NCBI GenBank assembly: GCA_964533785.1
Contig: CAZHNG010000433.1
Coordinates: 1-5,082 of the forward strand
DNA length: 5,082 nucleotides
Direction: 5' to 3'
From: JANQRV01 sp964533785
GTDB taxonomy: Bacteria > Bacteroidota > Bacteroidia > Chitinophagales > Saprospiraceae
Each line of letters begins with the position of its first letter. The first letter of the stretch is position 1. The position numbers and the translations under genes were made by a program. This document shows, in pieces, positions 1-5,082 of the stretch. The notes below the pieces were generated by a model. The model searched no databases, had not been told where the DNA came from, and saw only the letters and a list, made by a program, of their open reading frames with translations.

Positions 1-1184
1 TGTTGACTCCCATCACCAACATCAAATATCGCTTGCTCTACGGCTTTCTGAAACTCTAGCCCGGCGAATACGCCATGCCGGCCATATTTTTCCGCAATAT
101 CATCCATTTCAATGGAAGTTACCGTGCCTGAATTCGCAAATGGAGAATCCCTGCGAGACATGGACATCCCATTGACCACAATTTCTCCCGGAGCAGTTGC
201 GGCAGGGACAACCAAGCCTCCCGGGCACATACAAAAAGAATAAACGCCTTTTTCATCCACCTGGCACGCGATCCGGTAACTTGAAGCGGGTAAATGCTCT
301 TCACGAGGCGATTGATTGTATTGTATCCGGTCGATCAAAGGCTGAGGATGTTCAATACGCACGCCAAGAGCAAATGCTTTCGGCTCAATTCGAATACCCT
401 TATCCTCCAACAAATAAAATATATCCCTGGCTGAATGTCCGGTGGCTAAAATAACTGCATCGGCCCGGTATTCCTTCTCCTCGTTGACCACTACTCCCAA
501 TATGCGTTCCTTTTGAAGTATAAAATCAGTAACCTGACTATTGAAATGGATCTCTCCACCAAAATGGCGGATCGTTTCTCGAATATTTGCGACCACTTTC
601 GGCAACTTATTCGAGCCGATGTGCGGATGAGCATCAATTAGAATATCGGGTTGCGCACCGTGCTCCACTAACAATTGGAGGGGTTTTAAAATGTTTCCTC
701 GCTTTTGGGACCTGGTATACAATTTACCATCGGAGTAGGTTCCTGCACCTCCTTCTCCAAAACAATAATTGGAGTGGGGATTCACCTGCCCGTATTGTTG
801 GATAGCTTTTAAATCACGACGTCTGCTGCGTACATCTTTTCCACGATCCAAAACAATAGGTTGGATACCGGACTCAATCAATTGCAAAGCGGCAAAATAA
901 CCTGCTGGCCCGGCCCCAACAATTATTACCGTTGGTGCACTTGTTTTTATAGCCTTGAATTGTTCGAGATGAGCAGGCTCTGCTGTCCAGGAATCCGGGG
1001 AATAGATGCCGACTTTTAACTGGACGACCGGACGACTGCCGCGGGCATCGATCGATTTTCTGAGGATCTTTACTACGGGCTCCTTTTCTTTTTTTATCCG
1101 GGCCTTAGATAATGCTTTGTGCTTCACATATTCAAAGTCAGCAGCTTGGGCAGGGAGTAGTCTTAATGTTACATTTTTTTCCAT
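1..1184 (-). CDS. FAD-dependent dehydrogenase, COG2509-type, 3' end cut by window edge
   Basis: The reading frame gives 394 residues and runs off the left edge without a stop. Members of this family are usually somewhat over 500 residues, so roughly the last quarter is missing. Visible parts in order: an N-terminal region of about 80 residues typical of the family; the FAD-binding Rossmann motif VGAGPAG (residues 89-95), with D113 of VLDRG at the end of the second strand in the ribose-binding position; the family signature FGEGGAGTYSDGKL (142-155); a second nucleotide-site motif, AVILATGHSARD (243-253); CMCPGGLVVPAAT (318-330); and SRRDSPFANSG (343-353). The protein is presumably a cytosolic flavoprotein oxidoreductase; I know of no established substrate for the family. 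The ATG at 1184 is chosen because an in-frame TAG lies about seven codons upstream and the family N-terminus starts here. The gene sits 47 bp after the exported-protein gene, so co-transcription is possible. The family call is firm and the role unknown. Confidence 0.9.
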   Translation of the reverse strand, partial: MEKNVTLRLLPAQAADFEYVKHKALSKARIKKEKEPVVKILRKSIDARGSRPVVQLKVGIYSPDSWTAEPAHLEQFKAIKTSAPTVIIVGAGPAGYFAALQLIESGIQPIVLDRGKDVRSRRRDLKAIQQYGQVNPHSNYCFGEGGAGTYSDGKLYTRSQKRGNILKPLQLLVEHGAQPDILIDAHPHIGSNKLPKVVANIRETIRHFGGEIHFNSQVTDFILQKERILGVVVNEEKEYRADAVILATGHSARDIFYLLEDKGIRIEPKAFALGVRIEHPQPLIDRIQYNQSPREEHLPASSYRIACQVDEKGVYSFCMCPGGLVVPAATAPGEIVVNGMSMSRRDSPFANSGTVTSIEMDDIAEKYGRHGVFAGLEFQKAVEQAIFDVGDGSQ

Positions 1185-1230
1185 CAACCTCAAATTCCGA
1201 TGCTAAGTTTTTATGATTCCCTTCAGGTTG
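1185..1230 (-). other. Inverted repeat covering the start region of the dehydrogenase gene
   Basis: CAACCT at 1185-1190 and AGGTTG at 1225-1230 (plus-strand reading) are perfect 6-bp complements 34 bases apart, filling almost the whole gap between two minus-strand genes. In the minus-strand transcript the copy next to the ATG belongs to TTGAGGTTG, which contains GAGG, the only Shine-Dalgarno-like stretch in front of this gene. Pairing would bury it. The arms are short and the loop is long, so chance is quite possible. Confidence 0.25.
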
Positions 1231-1231
1231 G

Positions 1232-1648
1232 CTAATTCTCAACTTTCATCCATTCCTCAGCCCCACTTTCGTGAAATATATCCGGAATGTACACTTTAAC
1301 GACGGCTTCTTCGTGAAAATTCCCGTTTTTCGAACGAATGGGTTGTCGCTTTTTATCCTTTGCCGTTAAAGTTAATCTGTTTCCATTGAGCAATCCCTCA
1401 ATATCATAACGTCCTTTCTCTAAAAAGTAGTCCATGATACCTTTTGATGCTCCGTACAATTTAATTTTTGTTTCTACCAGGATATTATTACCCGGCCAGG
1501 GCTCTACAGAATATTCTCCCACCAAATCCAACTGTACGATGGTGGTAGATGTATCCATTTCAAATTGTTCGTGGATGATCTTTTGTAATTGACCGTGTGC
1601 GTATGTAGTACAGAAAAATAAAGCAAATATCAGGAAGTACTTCATCAT
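1232..1648 (-). CDS. Small exported protein of unknown function
   Basis: This ORF encodes 138 residues. Residues 1-19 form a classical Sec signal peptide: K3, then a hydrophobic run over residues 4-13, then A17-H18-G19 before Q20, fitting signal peptidase I cleavage. C13 is preceded by LFF, a poor lipobox, so a lipoprotein is unlikely. The mature part of about 119 residues has no cysteine and alternates short hydrophobic and charged stretches, suggesting a beta-rich domain. The stretch VEPWPGNNILVET (48-60) recalls DUF4097-like or 'head GIN' adhesin domains of Bacteroidota, but this is an impression and not an assignment. Likely location is the periplasm or cell surface. The start is fixed because an in-frame TAA lies directly before the ATG; the second of two adjacent ATGs could also serve. 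No Shine-Dalgarno is visible. It lies between a tiny ORF (51 bp upstream) and the dehydrogenase (47 bp downstream). Confidence 0.75.
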   Translation of the reverse strand: MMKYFLIFALFFCTTYAHGQLQKIIHEQFEMDTSTTIVQLDLVGEYSVEPWPGNNILVETKIKLYGASKGIMDYFLEKGRYDIEGLLNGNRLTLTAKDKKRQPIRSKNGNFHEEAVVKVYIPDIFHESGAEEWMKVEN

Positions 1649-1673
1649 TTAATGGTCCGTTTTTTTATTCTAC

Positions 1674-1696
1674 AGACCTTTTTGAAACAAAGGTCT
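1674..1696. other. 8-bp perfect stem-loop between two minus-strand genes
   Basis: AGACCTTT (1674-1681) and AAAGGTCT (1689-1696) are perfect complements around a 7-base loop. On the minus strand the stem begins three bases after the stop of the small ORF and ends 25 bases before the exported-protein ATG. What follows on that strand is A-rich, not a T-tract, so it is not a standard intrinsic terminator. It could be an intercistronic stabiliser or processing hairpin. On the plus strand it is followed by a short TTTAT, but no plus-strand gene ends here. Confidence 0.5.
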
Positions 1697-1699
1697 TTA

Positions 1700-1810
1700 T
1701 CAATTCTTCTTTCTCGAAACTTTAGCAAGCAATTCCTTAAACATCAATTTTCCTTTCTCAGGATCTTTGATGTAAGTGTATACGGTATAAAATATTAAGA
1801 TATAGATCAT
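1700..1810 (-). CDS. Putative 36-residue small protein, hydrophobic N-terminus and basic C-terminus
   Basis: This short frame has an ATG at 1810, a TGA at 1700-1702 and an in-frame TAA two codons before the ATG, so the start cannot be further upstream. The product opens with MIYILIFYTVYTYI, a hydrophobic aromatic stretch long enough to insert in a membrane only marginally. It continues with an amphipathic, lysine-rich tail containing KDPEKGKLMF and ending SRKKN. The hydrophobic-then-basic layout and ordinary codon choice look like a real small membrane-associated protein rather than random AT-rich DNA. I do not recognise a family. It has the same orientation as its neighbours, and a stem-loop lies three bases after its stop. 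No Shine-Dalgarno precedes it, as for the other genes here. It could still be a chance ORF, since 37 codons is short. Confidence 0.5.
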   Translation of the reverse strand: MIYILIFYTVYTYIKDPEKGKLMFKELLAKVSRKKN

Positions 1811-2033
1811 GGTTTAACTACACTTTAAAATTGTTTATGGAAACACTATTAACAGAATTTCATACATAATCGTTCAAACAATTAAATACTTAAAACAAAT
1901 TCGTGGGGGTAAAAGTTCCACCTTATTTACTGGAGAAAAGTTTGCACTCAAAATTACTAAATTTCGAGTAAATTAAACTTGAAGAATTACTGATTTCCAT
2001 TTTCTCTGGTATCCGGATGATGGCTGTTTGAGC
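1811..2033. other. Non-coding leader between recG and the small ORF
   Basis: These 223 AT-rich bases hold no convincing ORF. No good terminator for recG is visible just after its stop. The stretch contains a candidate -7 promoter element at 1949-1956 (minus) and a weak AT hairpin, TGTTT (1832-1836) with AAACA (1841-1845), shortly before the small ORF. Confidence 0.5.
1949..1977 (-). promoter_or_regulatory. Candidate Bacteroidota-type promoter for the small ORF and downstream genes
   Basis: Read on the minus strand, TAATTTTG (1956-1949) matches the TAnnTTTG -7 consensus of the primary sigma factor in Bacteroidota exactly. The upstream -33 element is poor: the nearest candidate is TTTA (1977-1974), 17 bases away instead of the usual 19-21 to a TTTG. 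If used, transcription would start near 1942 and leave a leader of about 130 bases before the small ORF. AT-rich DNA makes such matches common. Confidence 0.3.
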
Positions 2034-4151
2034 TCAACTGATCAAATTCCATCCCTTAGTTTTCTTTCCAATTTTGTCCATTTGTTTTTTGACCGGCAGG
2101 TGTTCCGGTAAAGAAAATTCCGGATCATGTTCTAAAAGGTGTTGCGCCCACCGACGTGCGGCTTGCAGGATGCGGCCATCTTTGGCAAGATCCGCCAGAC
2201 GTAAATTCATGATCCCACTTTGTTGTGTACCTTCGATATTGCCAGGTCCCCGTAATTTAAGATCCGCTTCGGCAATTTCAAAGCCATCATTGGTTCCGAC
2301 CATCGTCTGGATACGCAGTTTGGCTTCACTACTCAACTTAAAACTCGACATTAGGAGGCAGTAGGATTGGTCCGCACCACGGCCAACCCGCCCTCTCAAC
2401 TGGTGTAATTGCGACAAACCAAATCGCTCCGTATTTTCGATAACCATAACAGAAGCATTAGGAACATTAACGCCTACTTCAATAACCGTGGTGGCTACCA
2501 TAATCTGAGTTTCTCCACTCGCAAATTTTTGCATCTCATAATCTTTATCTGCCGGCTTCATTTTTCCGTGCACTACACTGATCTGGTATTCGGGCGCCGG
2601 AAATTCCCTTCGCAGGGCTTCGTAGCCTTCTTCCAGATTCTGCAGGTCCAGGGTTTCCGACTCTTCAATCAATGGGTAGACGACGTAGACTTGTCTACCT
2701 TTCCCAATTTCTTCCCTCATGAAACCAATGACCCGCATCCGGTGGTTTTCGGTACGGTGGATGGTCTTCACCGGTTTTCTTCCAGGCGGTAATTCATCAA
2801 TAACCGAAACATCCAGATCTCCGTAAAGGGTCATGGCCAGTGTTCGTGGAATAGGCGTAGCCGTCATCACCAAAATATGGGGGGGCAACGGAGTACTTTT
2901 CTTCCACAACCGGGCTCTTTGGGCTACTCCAAAACGGTGTTGTTCGTCAGTAATCGCGAGCCCAAGGTTTTTAAATACCACCTTATCTTCTAAAAGTGCG
3001 TGGGTGCCGATCAGGATGTGGATCGCTCCTTCAGCTACCCCCTCTAGTATGGATTTGCGCTTTTTTCCTTTGATGCTCCCGGAGAGGAAACCCACTTGGA
3101 GATCCACTCCCTCAAGGTAGTCGGAAATAGATTGATAATGTTGTTGTGCGAGAATTTCCGTCGGCGCCATGAGGCAGGCCTGAAAACCATTATCAATGGC
3201 CATCAACATCGTCATTAAACCAACGATGGTCTTTCCACTCCCAACGTCACCCTGCAATAACCGGTTCATTTGAATGCCGGTTCCCAGATCACGCCTTATC
3301 TCTTTTATAACCCGTTTTTGAGCGTTCGTCAGTTCAAAAGGTAATTTCTCTTTGTAAAATTGGTGGAAGTAAGCCCCGATTTCGGGAAAGAGGTACCCCT
3401 TGATATTTATTTTTCGCTTGTGTTTGGACTGAAGAATACGCAATTGCAGATAAAACAACTCCTCGAACTTCAATCGTCTTTGGGCGGCATTCAATTCTGT
3501 TTGATTCACCGGCAGATGAATGGCCTTAATGGCTTCGTAATGAGAAACGAGCTTTAGTTGCCGGATAATATTCTCAGGAAGATTTTCCGGCAGATCAGCA
3601 GGATGGATCTTTTCGAATAATGATTTGATCATCCTCCTGCGCACTTTTGCATCCAGTCCTTTGGTATTAAGCTTTTCCGTACTGGGGTAAACCGGGGCAA
3701 AGGTCGCCGCTAAGTGAGTATTTTCAGTAGACACAGGCTCAATTTCCGGATGCGGAATATTAAGTTGATCACGAAAGGCATTTACCTTACCGTAAATGAC
3801 GTATTCTTTGCCGACTTGCAGGTTCTGTTGCAGCCAGTGAATGCCCGTAAACCAAACCAGCTCGATCGCTCCGCTTTCATCGCGAAACCGGCCCACCATC
3901 CGCCGTTTCCGCCCATTCCCCAATACGTCTAACCGTCTCAAAATACCTTTTAATTGTACATTTCCACTGTCGGCATCCAAATCTTTTATCCGGTAGAAAC
4001 TGGTCTTATCAATATATCGGTAAGGATATTGCTGCAATAGATCTTTAAAGGTGAAAATACTCAGTTCCTTCTTGAGCAATTCACCTCGTTTCGGCCCTAC
4101 CCCTTTTAAATATTCAATCGGACTTTCTAATATGTTTACGGGTTTATTCAT
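2034..4151 (-). CDS. recG: ATP-dependent DNA helicase RecG
   Basis: This complete ORF of 705 residues is close to the roughly 690 of E. coli RecG. RecG is a cytosolic superfamily 2 translocase that binds branched DNA, regresses stalled forks and migrates Holliday junctions. Visible parts: an N-terminal helical segment with GVGPKRGELL (17-26); the wedge/OB domain, about 65-140, which contacts the junction; Walker A, GDVGSGKT (301-308); motif Ia, MAPTEILAQQH (328-338); GTHALLE (382-388); DEQHRFG (402-408), the RecG/Mfd-type DExH box; motif III, MTATPIPRTLA (429-439); motif V, VATTVIEVGVNVPNA (552-566); motif VI, QLHQLRGRVGRG (581-592); and the post-motif-VI region with DLKLRGPGNIEGTQQSG (630-646), which includes the element coupling ATP hydrolysis to translocation. 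All key residues are present. The start is fixed by an in-frame TAG two codons before the ATG. The gene is divergent from rbfA. Confidence 0.97.
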   Translation of the reverse strand: MNKPVNILESPIEYLKGVGPKRGELLKKELSIFTFKDLLQQYPYRYIDKTSFYRIKDLDADSGNVQLKGILRRLDVLGNGRKRRMVGRFRDESGAIELVWFTGIHWLQQNLQVGKEYVIYGKVNAFRDQLNIPHPEIEPVSTENTHLAATFAPVYPSTEKLNTKGLDAKVRRRMIKSLFEKIHPADLPENLPENIIRQLKLVSHYEAIKAIHLPVNQTELNAAQRRLKFEELFYLQLRILQSKHKRKINIKGYLFPEIGAYFHQFYKEKLPFELTNAQKRVIKEIRRDLGTGIQMNRLLQGDVGSGKTIVGLMTMLMAIDNGFQACLMAPTEILAQQHYQSISDYLEGVDLQVGFLSGSIKGKKRKSILEGVAEGAIHILIGTHALLEDKVVFKNLGLAITDEQHRFGVAQRARLWKKSTPLPPHILVMTATPIPRTLAMTLYGDLDVSVIDELPPGRKPVKTIHRTENHRMRVIGFMREEIGKGRQVYVVYPLIEESETLDLQNLEEGYEALRREFPAPEYQISVVHGKMKPADKDYEMQKFASGETQIMVATTVIEVGVNVPNASVMVIENTERFGLSQLHQLRGRVGRGADQSYCLLMSSFKLSSEAKLRIQTMVGTNDGFEIAEADLKLRGPGNIEGTQQSGIMNLRLADLAKDGRILQAARRWAQHLLEHDPEFSLPEHLPVKKQMDKIGKKTKGWNLIS

Positions 4152-4183
4152 CCCCTACTTCAAACTTTTCGTTTTTCTTGACT

Positions 4184-4213
4184 AAAATATAAATTTATGG
4201 TGAGATTTTAAAA
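4184..4213 (-). promoter_or_regulatory. Candidate recG promoter
   Basis: On the minus strand TATATTTT (4191-4184) matches the Bacteroidota -7 consensus TAnnTTTG except for the last base. TTTT (4213-4210) stands 18 bases upstream in the place of the TTTG -33 element. The implied start near 4178 would give recG a short leader of under 30 bases. Both elements are imperfect. Confidence 0.33.
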
Positions 4214-4247
4214 CCCCCATCTTCAACTCACCTGGGCTTAATGTTGG

Positions 4248-4285
4248 TGAAAAATGATCAAAAATAGACGATTGGATCATTTTCA
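4248..4285. repeat. Imperfect inverted repeat between recG and rbfA
   Basis: TGAAAAATGATC (4248-4259) pairs with GATCATTTTCA (4275-4285): 11 base pairs with one unpaired A, around a 15-base loop. It lies between the candidate promoters of the two divergent genes, a typical place for an operator. There is no T-tract after it, so it does not look like a terminator. Confidence 0.4.
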
Positions 4286-4333
4286 AATTACCATTATACC
4301 AATATTATCGTCAAAACAGGAAACTGATCTTAA

Positions 4334-4362
4334 TTTTATTTTGTTCTTCGGTTATTATTTTG
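4334..4362 (+). promoter_or_regulatory. Weak candidate rbfA promoter
   Basis: TATTTTG (4356-4362) is one base shorter than the TAnnTTTG -7 consensus, and TTTT (4334-4337) is 18 bases upstream. The implied start near 4369 leaves about 20 bases before the ATG at 4389 and would exclude the upstream ATG at 4254. The match is weak in AT-rich DNA. Confidence 0.22.
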
Positions 4363-4388
4363 AATCTTGGATCAACGAATATTTGAAC

Positions 4389-4772
4389 ATGGAATCGGTA
4401 AGACAAAAACAAACAGCTGAAATGGTAAAAAGACATTTCAGTCTACTCTTGCAGCAGGAAGGATCCTATATATACGGCGATGAAGTTCTCGTTACCGTTA
4501 CTTCGGTAAAAATGACACCGGATTTTAGCCTGGCCAAAATATATCTCAGTGTATACAATACGGATCATAAACAGGAAGTGATGCTAGAACTGGATGAAAA
4601 TGTCGTCCGCCTACGCCAGGGTTTGGCCAGTCGAATTAGAAAGCACGTACGGCGCATTCCTGACATCGCCCTATATTTGGATGATACCCTCGATGAAATT
4701 TATCGGCTGAATGAATTGTTCGACCGCTTGCATAAGGAGAACCAAATGGGGAATGATACGAAAAGTGAATAG
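4389..4772 (+). CDS. rbfA: 30S ribosome-binding factor A (RbfA)
   Basis: This ORF encodes 127 residues, the usual size for RbfA, a cytosolic type-II KH-fold protein that binds the nascent 30S subunit near the 5' end of 16S rRNA, helps late maturation and supports growth in the cold. Recognisable parts: the N-terminal helix MESVRQKQTAEMVKR (1-15); the strand region VTSVKMTPDFSLAKIYLSV (36-54), matching the conserved V-S-P-D-x-x-A-x-V core; and RKHVRRIPDIALYLDDTLD (84-102), matching the conserved R-x-x-P-x-L-x-F-x-x-D block before the last helix. The frame stays open upstream to an ATG at 4254, but those 45 extra codons (hydrophobic, aromatic) do not resemble RbfA, and family members begin at the internal Met. 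I therefore take 4389 as the start. No Shine-Dalgarno is visible. A likely terminator begins four bases after the stop, so the gene appears to end its transcript. Confidence 0.94.
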   Translation: MESVRQKQTAEMVKRHFSLLLQQEGSYIYGDEVLVTVTSVKMTPDFSLAKIYLSVYNTDHKQEVMLELDENVVRLRQGLASRIRKHVRRIPDIALYLDDTLDEIYRLNELFDRLHKENQMGNDTKSE

Positions 4773-4775
4773 CAG

Positions 4776-4806
4776 ACATCTCGTTTAGAGGATGTTTTGA
4801 TTTTTT
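4776..4806 (+). terminator. Probable intrinsic terminator of rbfA
   Basis: ACATCTC (4776-4782) pairs with GAGGATGT (4788-4795), seven base pairs with one bulged G around the loop GTTTA. It is followed by TTTTGATTTTTT (4795-4806). A stem plus T-rich tail directly after the rbfA stop is what an intrinsic terminator looks like. The stem is only moderately strong. Confidence 0.6.
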
Positions 4807-4869
4807 GAGCGATGTTATGAGAATACCTGGTGATGATTTTAATCAATTCCGAATATTCTTTATGTTTTC

Positions 4870-4908
4870 GTAACGCAAAAATGCCCAAAAAATCAAAACT
4901 AGCGTTGC
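4870..4908. repeat. Short inverted repeat
   Basis: GTAACGC (4870-4876) and GCGTTGC (4902-4908) pair over seven positions, with one T-G wobble, around 25 A-rich bases. It abuts the larger inverted repeat that begins at 4914. Chance is possible at this length. Confidence 0.3.
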
Positions 4909-4913
4909 TCATG

Positions 4914-5023
4914 GCTTGGTTTGGGATTTATGGCCGCGAAGCCGTATGTTATGCAACACGACAACTACGTGGTAACAGACTAATAAACAGGTGTATGCAC
5001 AAAATCATAAATCCCAAACAGGC
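4914..5023. repeat. Long inverted repeat with nested hairpins (MITE-like element or structured RNA)
   Basis: GTTTGGGATTTATG (4919-4932) and CATAAATCCCAAAC (5006-5019) are perfect 14-bp complements. With one gap and one mismatch the arms extend to 4914-4932 and 5006-5023. Inside, GGC (4932-4934) can pair with GCC (4941-4943). TGTTA (4947-4951) with TAACA (4973-4977) closes a second hairpin capped by CACG (4957-4960) and CGTG (4968-4971). The result would be a branched fold of about 100 bases. No obvious target-site duplication flanks the arms and no transposase is present. I recognise no known RNA family, and the coding strand, if any, is unknown. Confidence 0.55.
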
Positions 5024-5032
5024 TCTTAATAT

Positions 5033-5067
5033 TGGACTTTTGACGCTAGACGCTAGATTTTAGACAA
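5033..5067. repeat. Degenerate heptanucleotide tandem repeat
   Basis: Five consecutive 7-base units can be read: TGGACTT, TTGACGC, TAGACGC, TAGATTT and TAGACAA. All keep T at position 1 and GA at positions 3-4, and the central ones share TAGACGC or TAGA. It starts ten bases after the long inverted repeat. It resembles the heptamer arrays found in intergenic DNA of some bacteria. Five degenerate units are too few for certainty. Confidence 0.45.
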
Positions 5068-5082
5068 CAAAACGCTGATATT

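Larger units (their letters stand above)
4152..4388. other. Divergent intergenic region recG / rbfA
   Basis: These 237 AT-rich bases must carry the promoters of both genes. They contain near-matches to Bacteroidota promoters on each strand and an imperfect inverted repeat at 4248-4285. Two short frames occur here, an in-frame 5' extension of rbfA from 4254 and a 32-codon minus-strand frame, but neither looks like protein. Confidence 0.6.
4807..5082. other. Non-coding structured region downstream of rbfA
   Basis: No convincing gene is seen on either strand up to the right edge. Short frames exist (a plus-strand frame ending at 5063 and a minus-strand frame starting at 4912), but the first runs through inverted and tandem repeats, the second runs antisense into rbfA, and neither resembles a protein family. 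The region holds a small inverted repeat (4870-4908), a long inverted repeat with nested hairpins (4914-5023) and a heptanucleotide repeat (5033-5067). Confidence 0.6.

Noticed and set aside
119..805. Short frames on both strands inside the left 1.2 kb.
   Set aside because: They are out-of-frame or antisense to the dehydrogenase frame, which carries the FAD-binding motifs throughout and is open to the left edge.
1674..1700. Intrinsic terminator reading on the plus strand.
   Set aside because: No plus-strand gene ends upstream and the T-tract is broken, so it is kept only as a stem-loop.
2074..3932. Several plus-strand frames of 65-127 codons opposite recG.
   Set aside because: They are antisense shadows of recG, which has all its helicase motifs intact.
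4182..4280. Minus-strand 32-codon frame upstream of recG as a leader peptide.
   Set aside because: It overlaps the inverted repeat and its stop lies at the candidate recG promoter. The peptide has no attenuator-like codon run and no membrane or domain character.
4700..4912. Minus-strand frame of 70 codons as a gene.
   Set aside because: Its C-terminal third is antisense to the end of rbfA and crosses the likely terminator, and no family resemblance is visible.
4941..4976. Group II intron domain V, because GCCGTATG resembles part of one.
   Set aside because: The matching 3' half and the GAAA-type loop are missing and no intron-encoded reverse transcriptase is visible.
4941..4980. Integron attC-like site suggested by GTTATGC (4948-4954) and a TAAC further on.
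   Set aside because: In an attC site the box ending in AAC comes first and the box beginning with GTT comes last. Here GTTA precedes TAAC on both strands, the conserved purine/pyrimidine pattern is not met, and no second GTTATGC or GCATAAC partner is present.
4830..5063. Plus-strand frame of 77 codons (or 60 from the ATG at 4881) as a gene.
   Set aside because: It runs through both arms of the inverted repeat and the heptamer array, has no recognisable domain, and its composition looks like translated repeat DNA.

Overview
The window looks like ordinary chromosomal DNA from a member of the Bacteroidota, possibly near the Saprospiraceae. Three things point there: start codons lack a clear Shine-Dalgarno sequence, candidate promoters resemble the TTTG / TAnnTTTG type known in this phylum, and the proteins have a Bacteroidota flavour. 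The phylum is an inference from sequence style. The family placement is weak.

Layout. (1) 1-1184, minus: a gene for a COG2509-type FAD-dependent dehydrogenase, cut by the left edge so that its C-terminus is missing. (2) 1232-1648, minus: a small exported protein of unknown function. (3) 1700-1810, minus: a probable 36-residue small protein with a hydrophobic N-terminus, followed at once by an 8-bp stem-loop. (4) 1811-2033: a non-coding leader with one Bacteroidota-like -7 element. (5) 2034-4151, minus: complete recG, the branched-DNA helicase. (6) 4152-4388: a divergent intergenic region with an imperfect inverted repeat. (7) 4389-4772, plus: rbfA, the 30S ribosome-binding factor, followed by a plausible intrinsic terminator. 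(8) 4807-5082: non-coding DNA with unusual structure, namely a 14-bp perfect inverted repeat (about 18 bp when imperfect pairing is allowed) enclosing nested hairpins, then a degenerate heptanucleotide tandem repeat.

Function. recG (fork and Holliday-junction remodelling) and rbfA (16S rRNA maturation) are conserved housekeeping genes that diverge from a shared 237-bp region. The three minus-strand genes left of recG may form a short operon (small ORF, exported protein, dehydrogenase), but nothing in the sequence links their functions.

I see no defence system, CRISPR array, complete insertion sequence, tRNA or rRNA. The best candidate for something undescribed is the structured block at 4914-5067, which could be a small MITE-like repeat or a structured RNA. 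The next best is the small ORF at 1700-1810.
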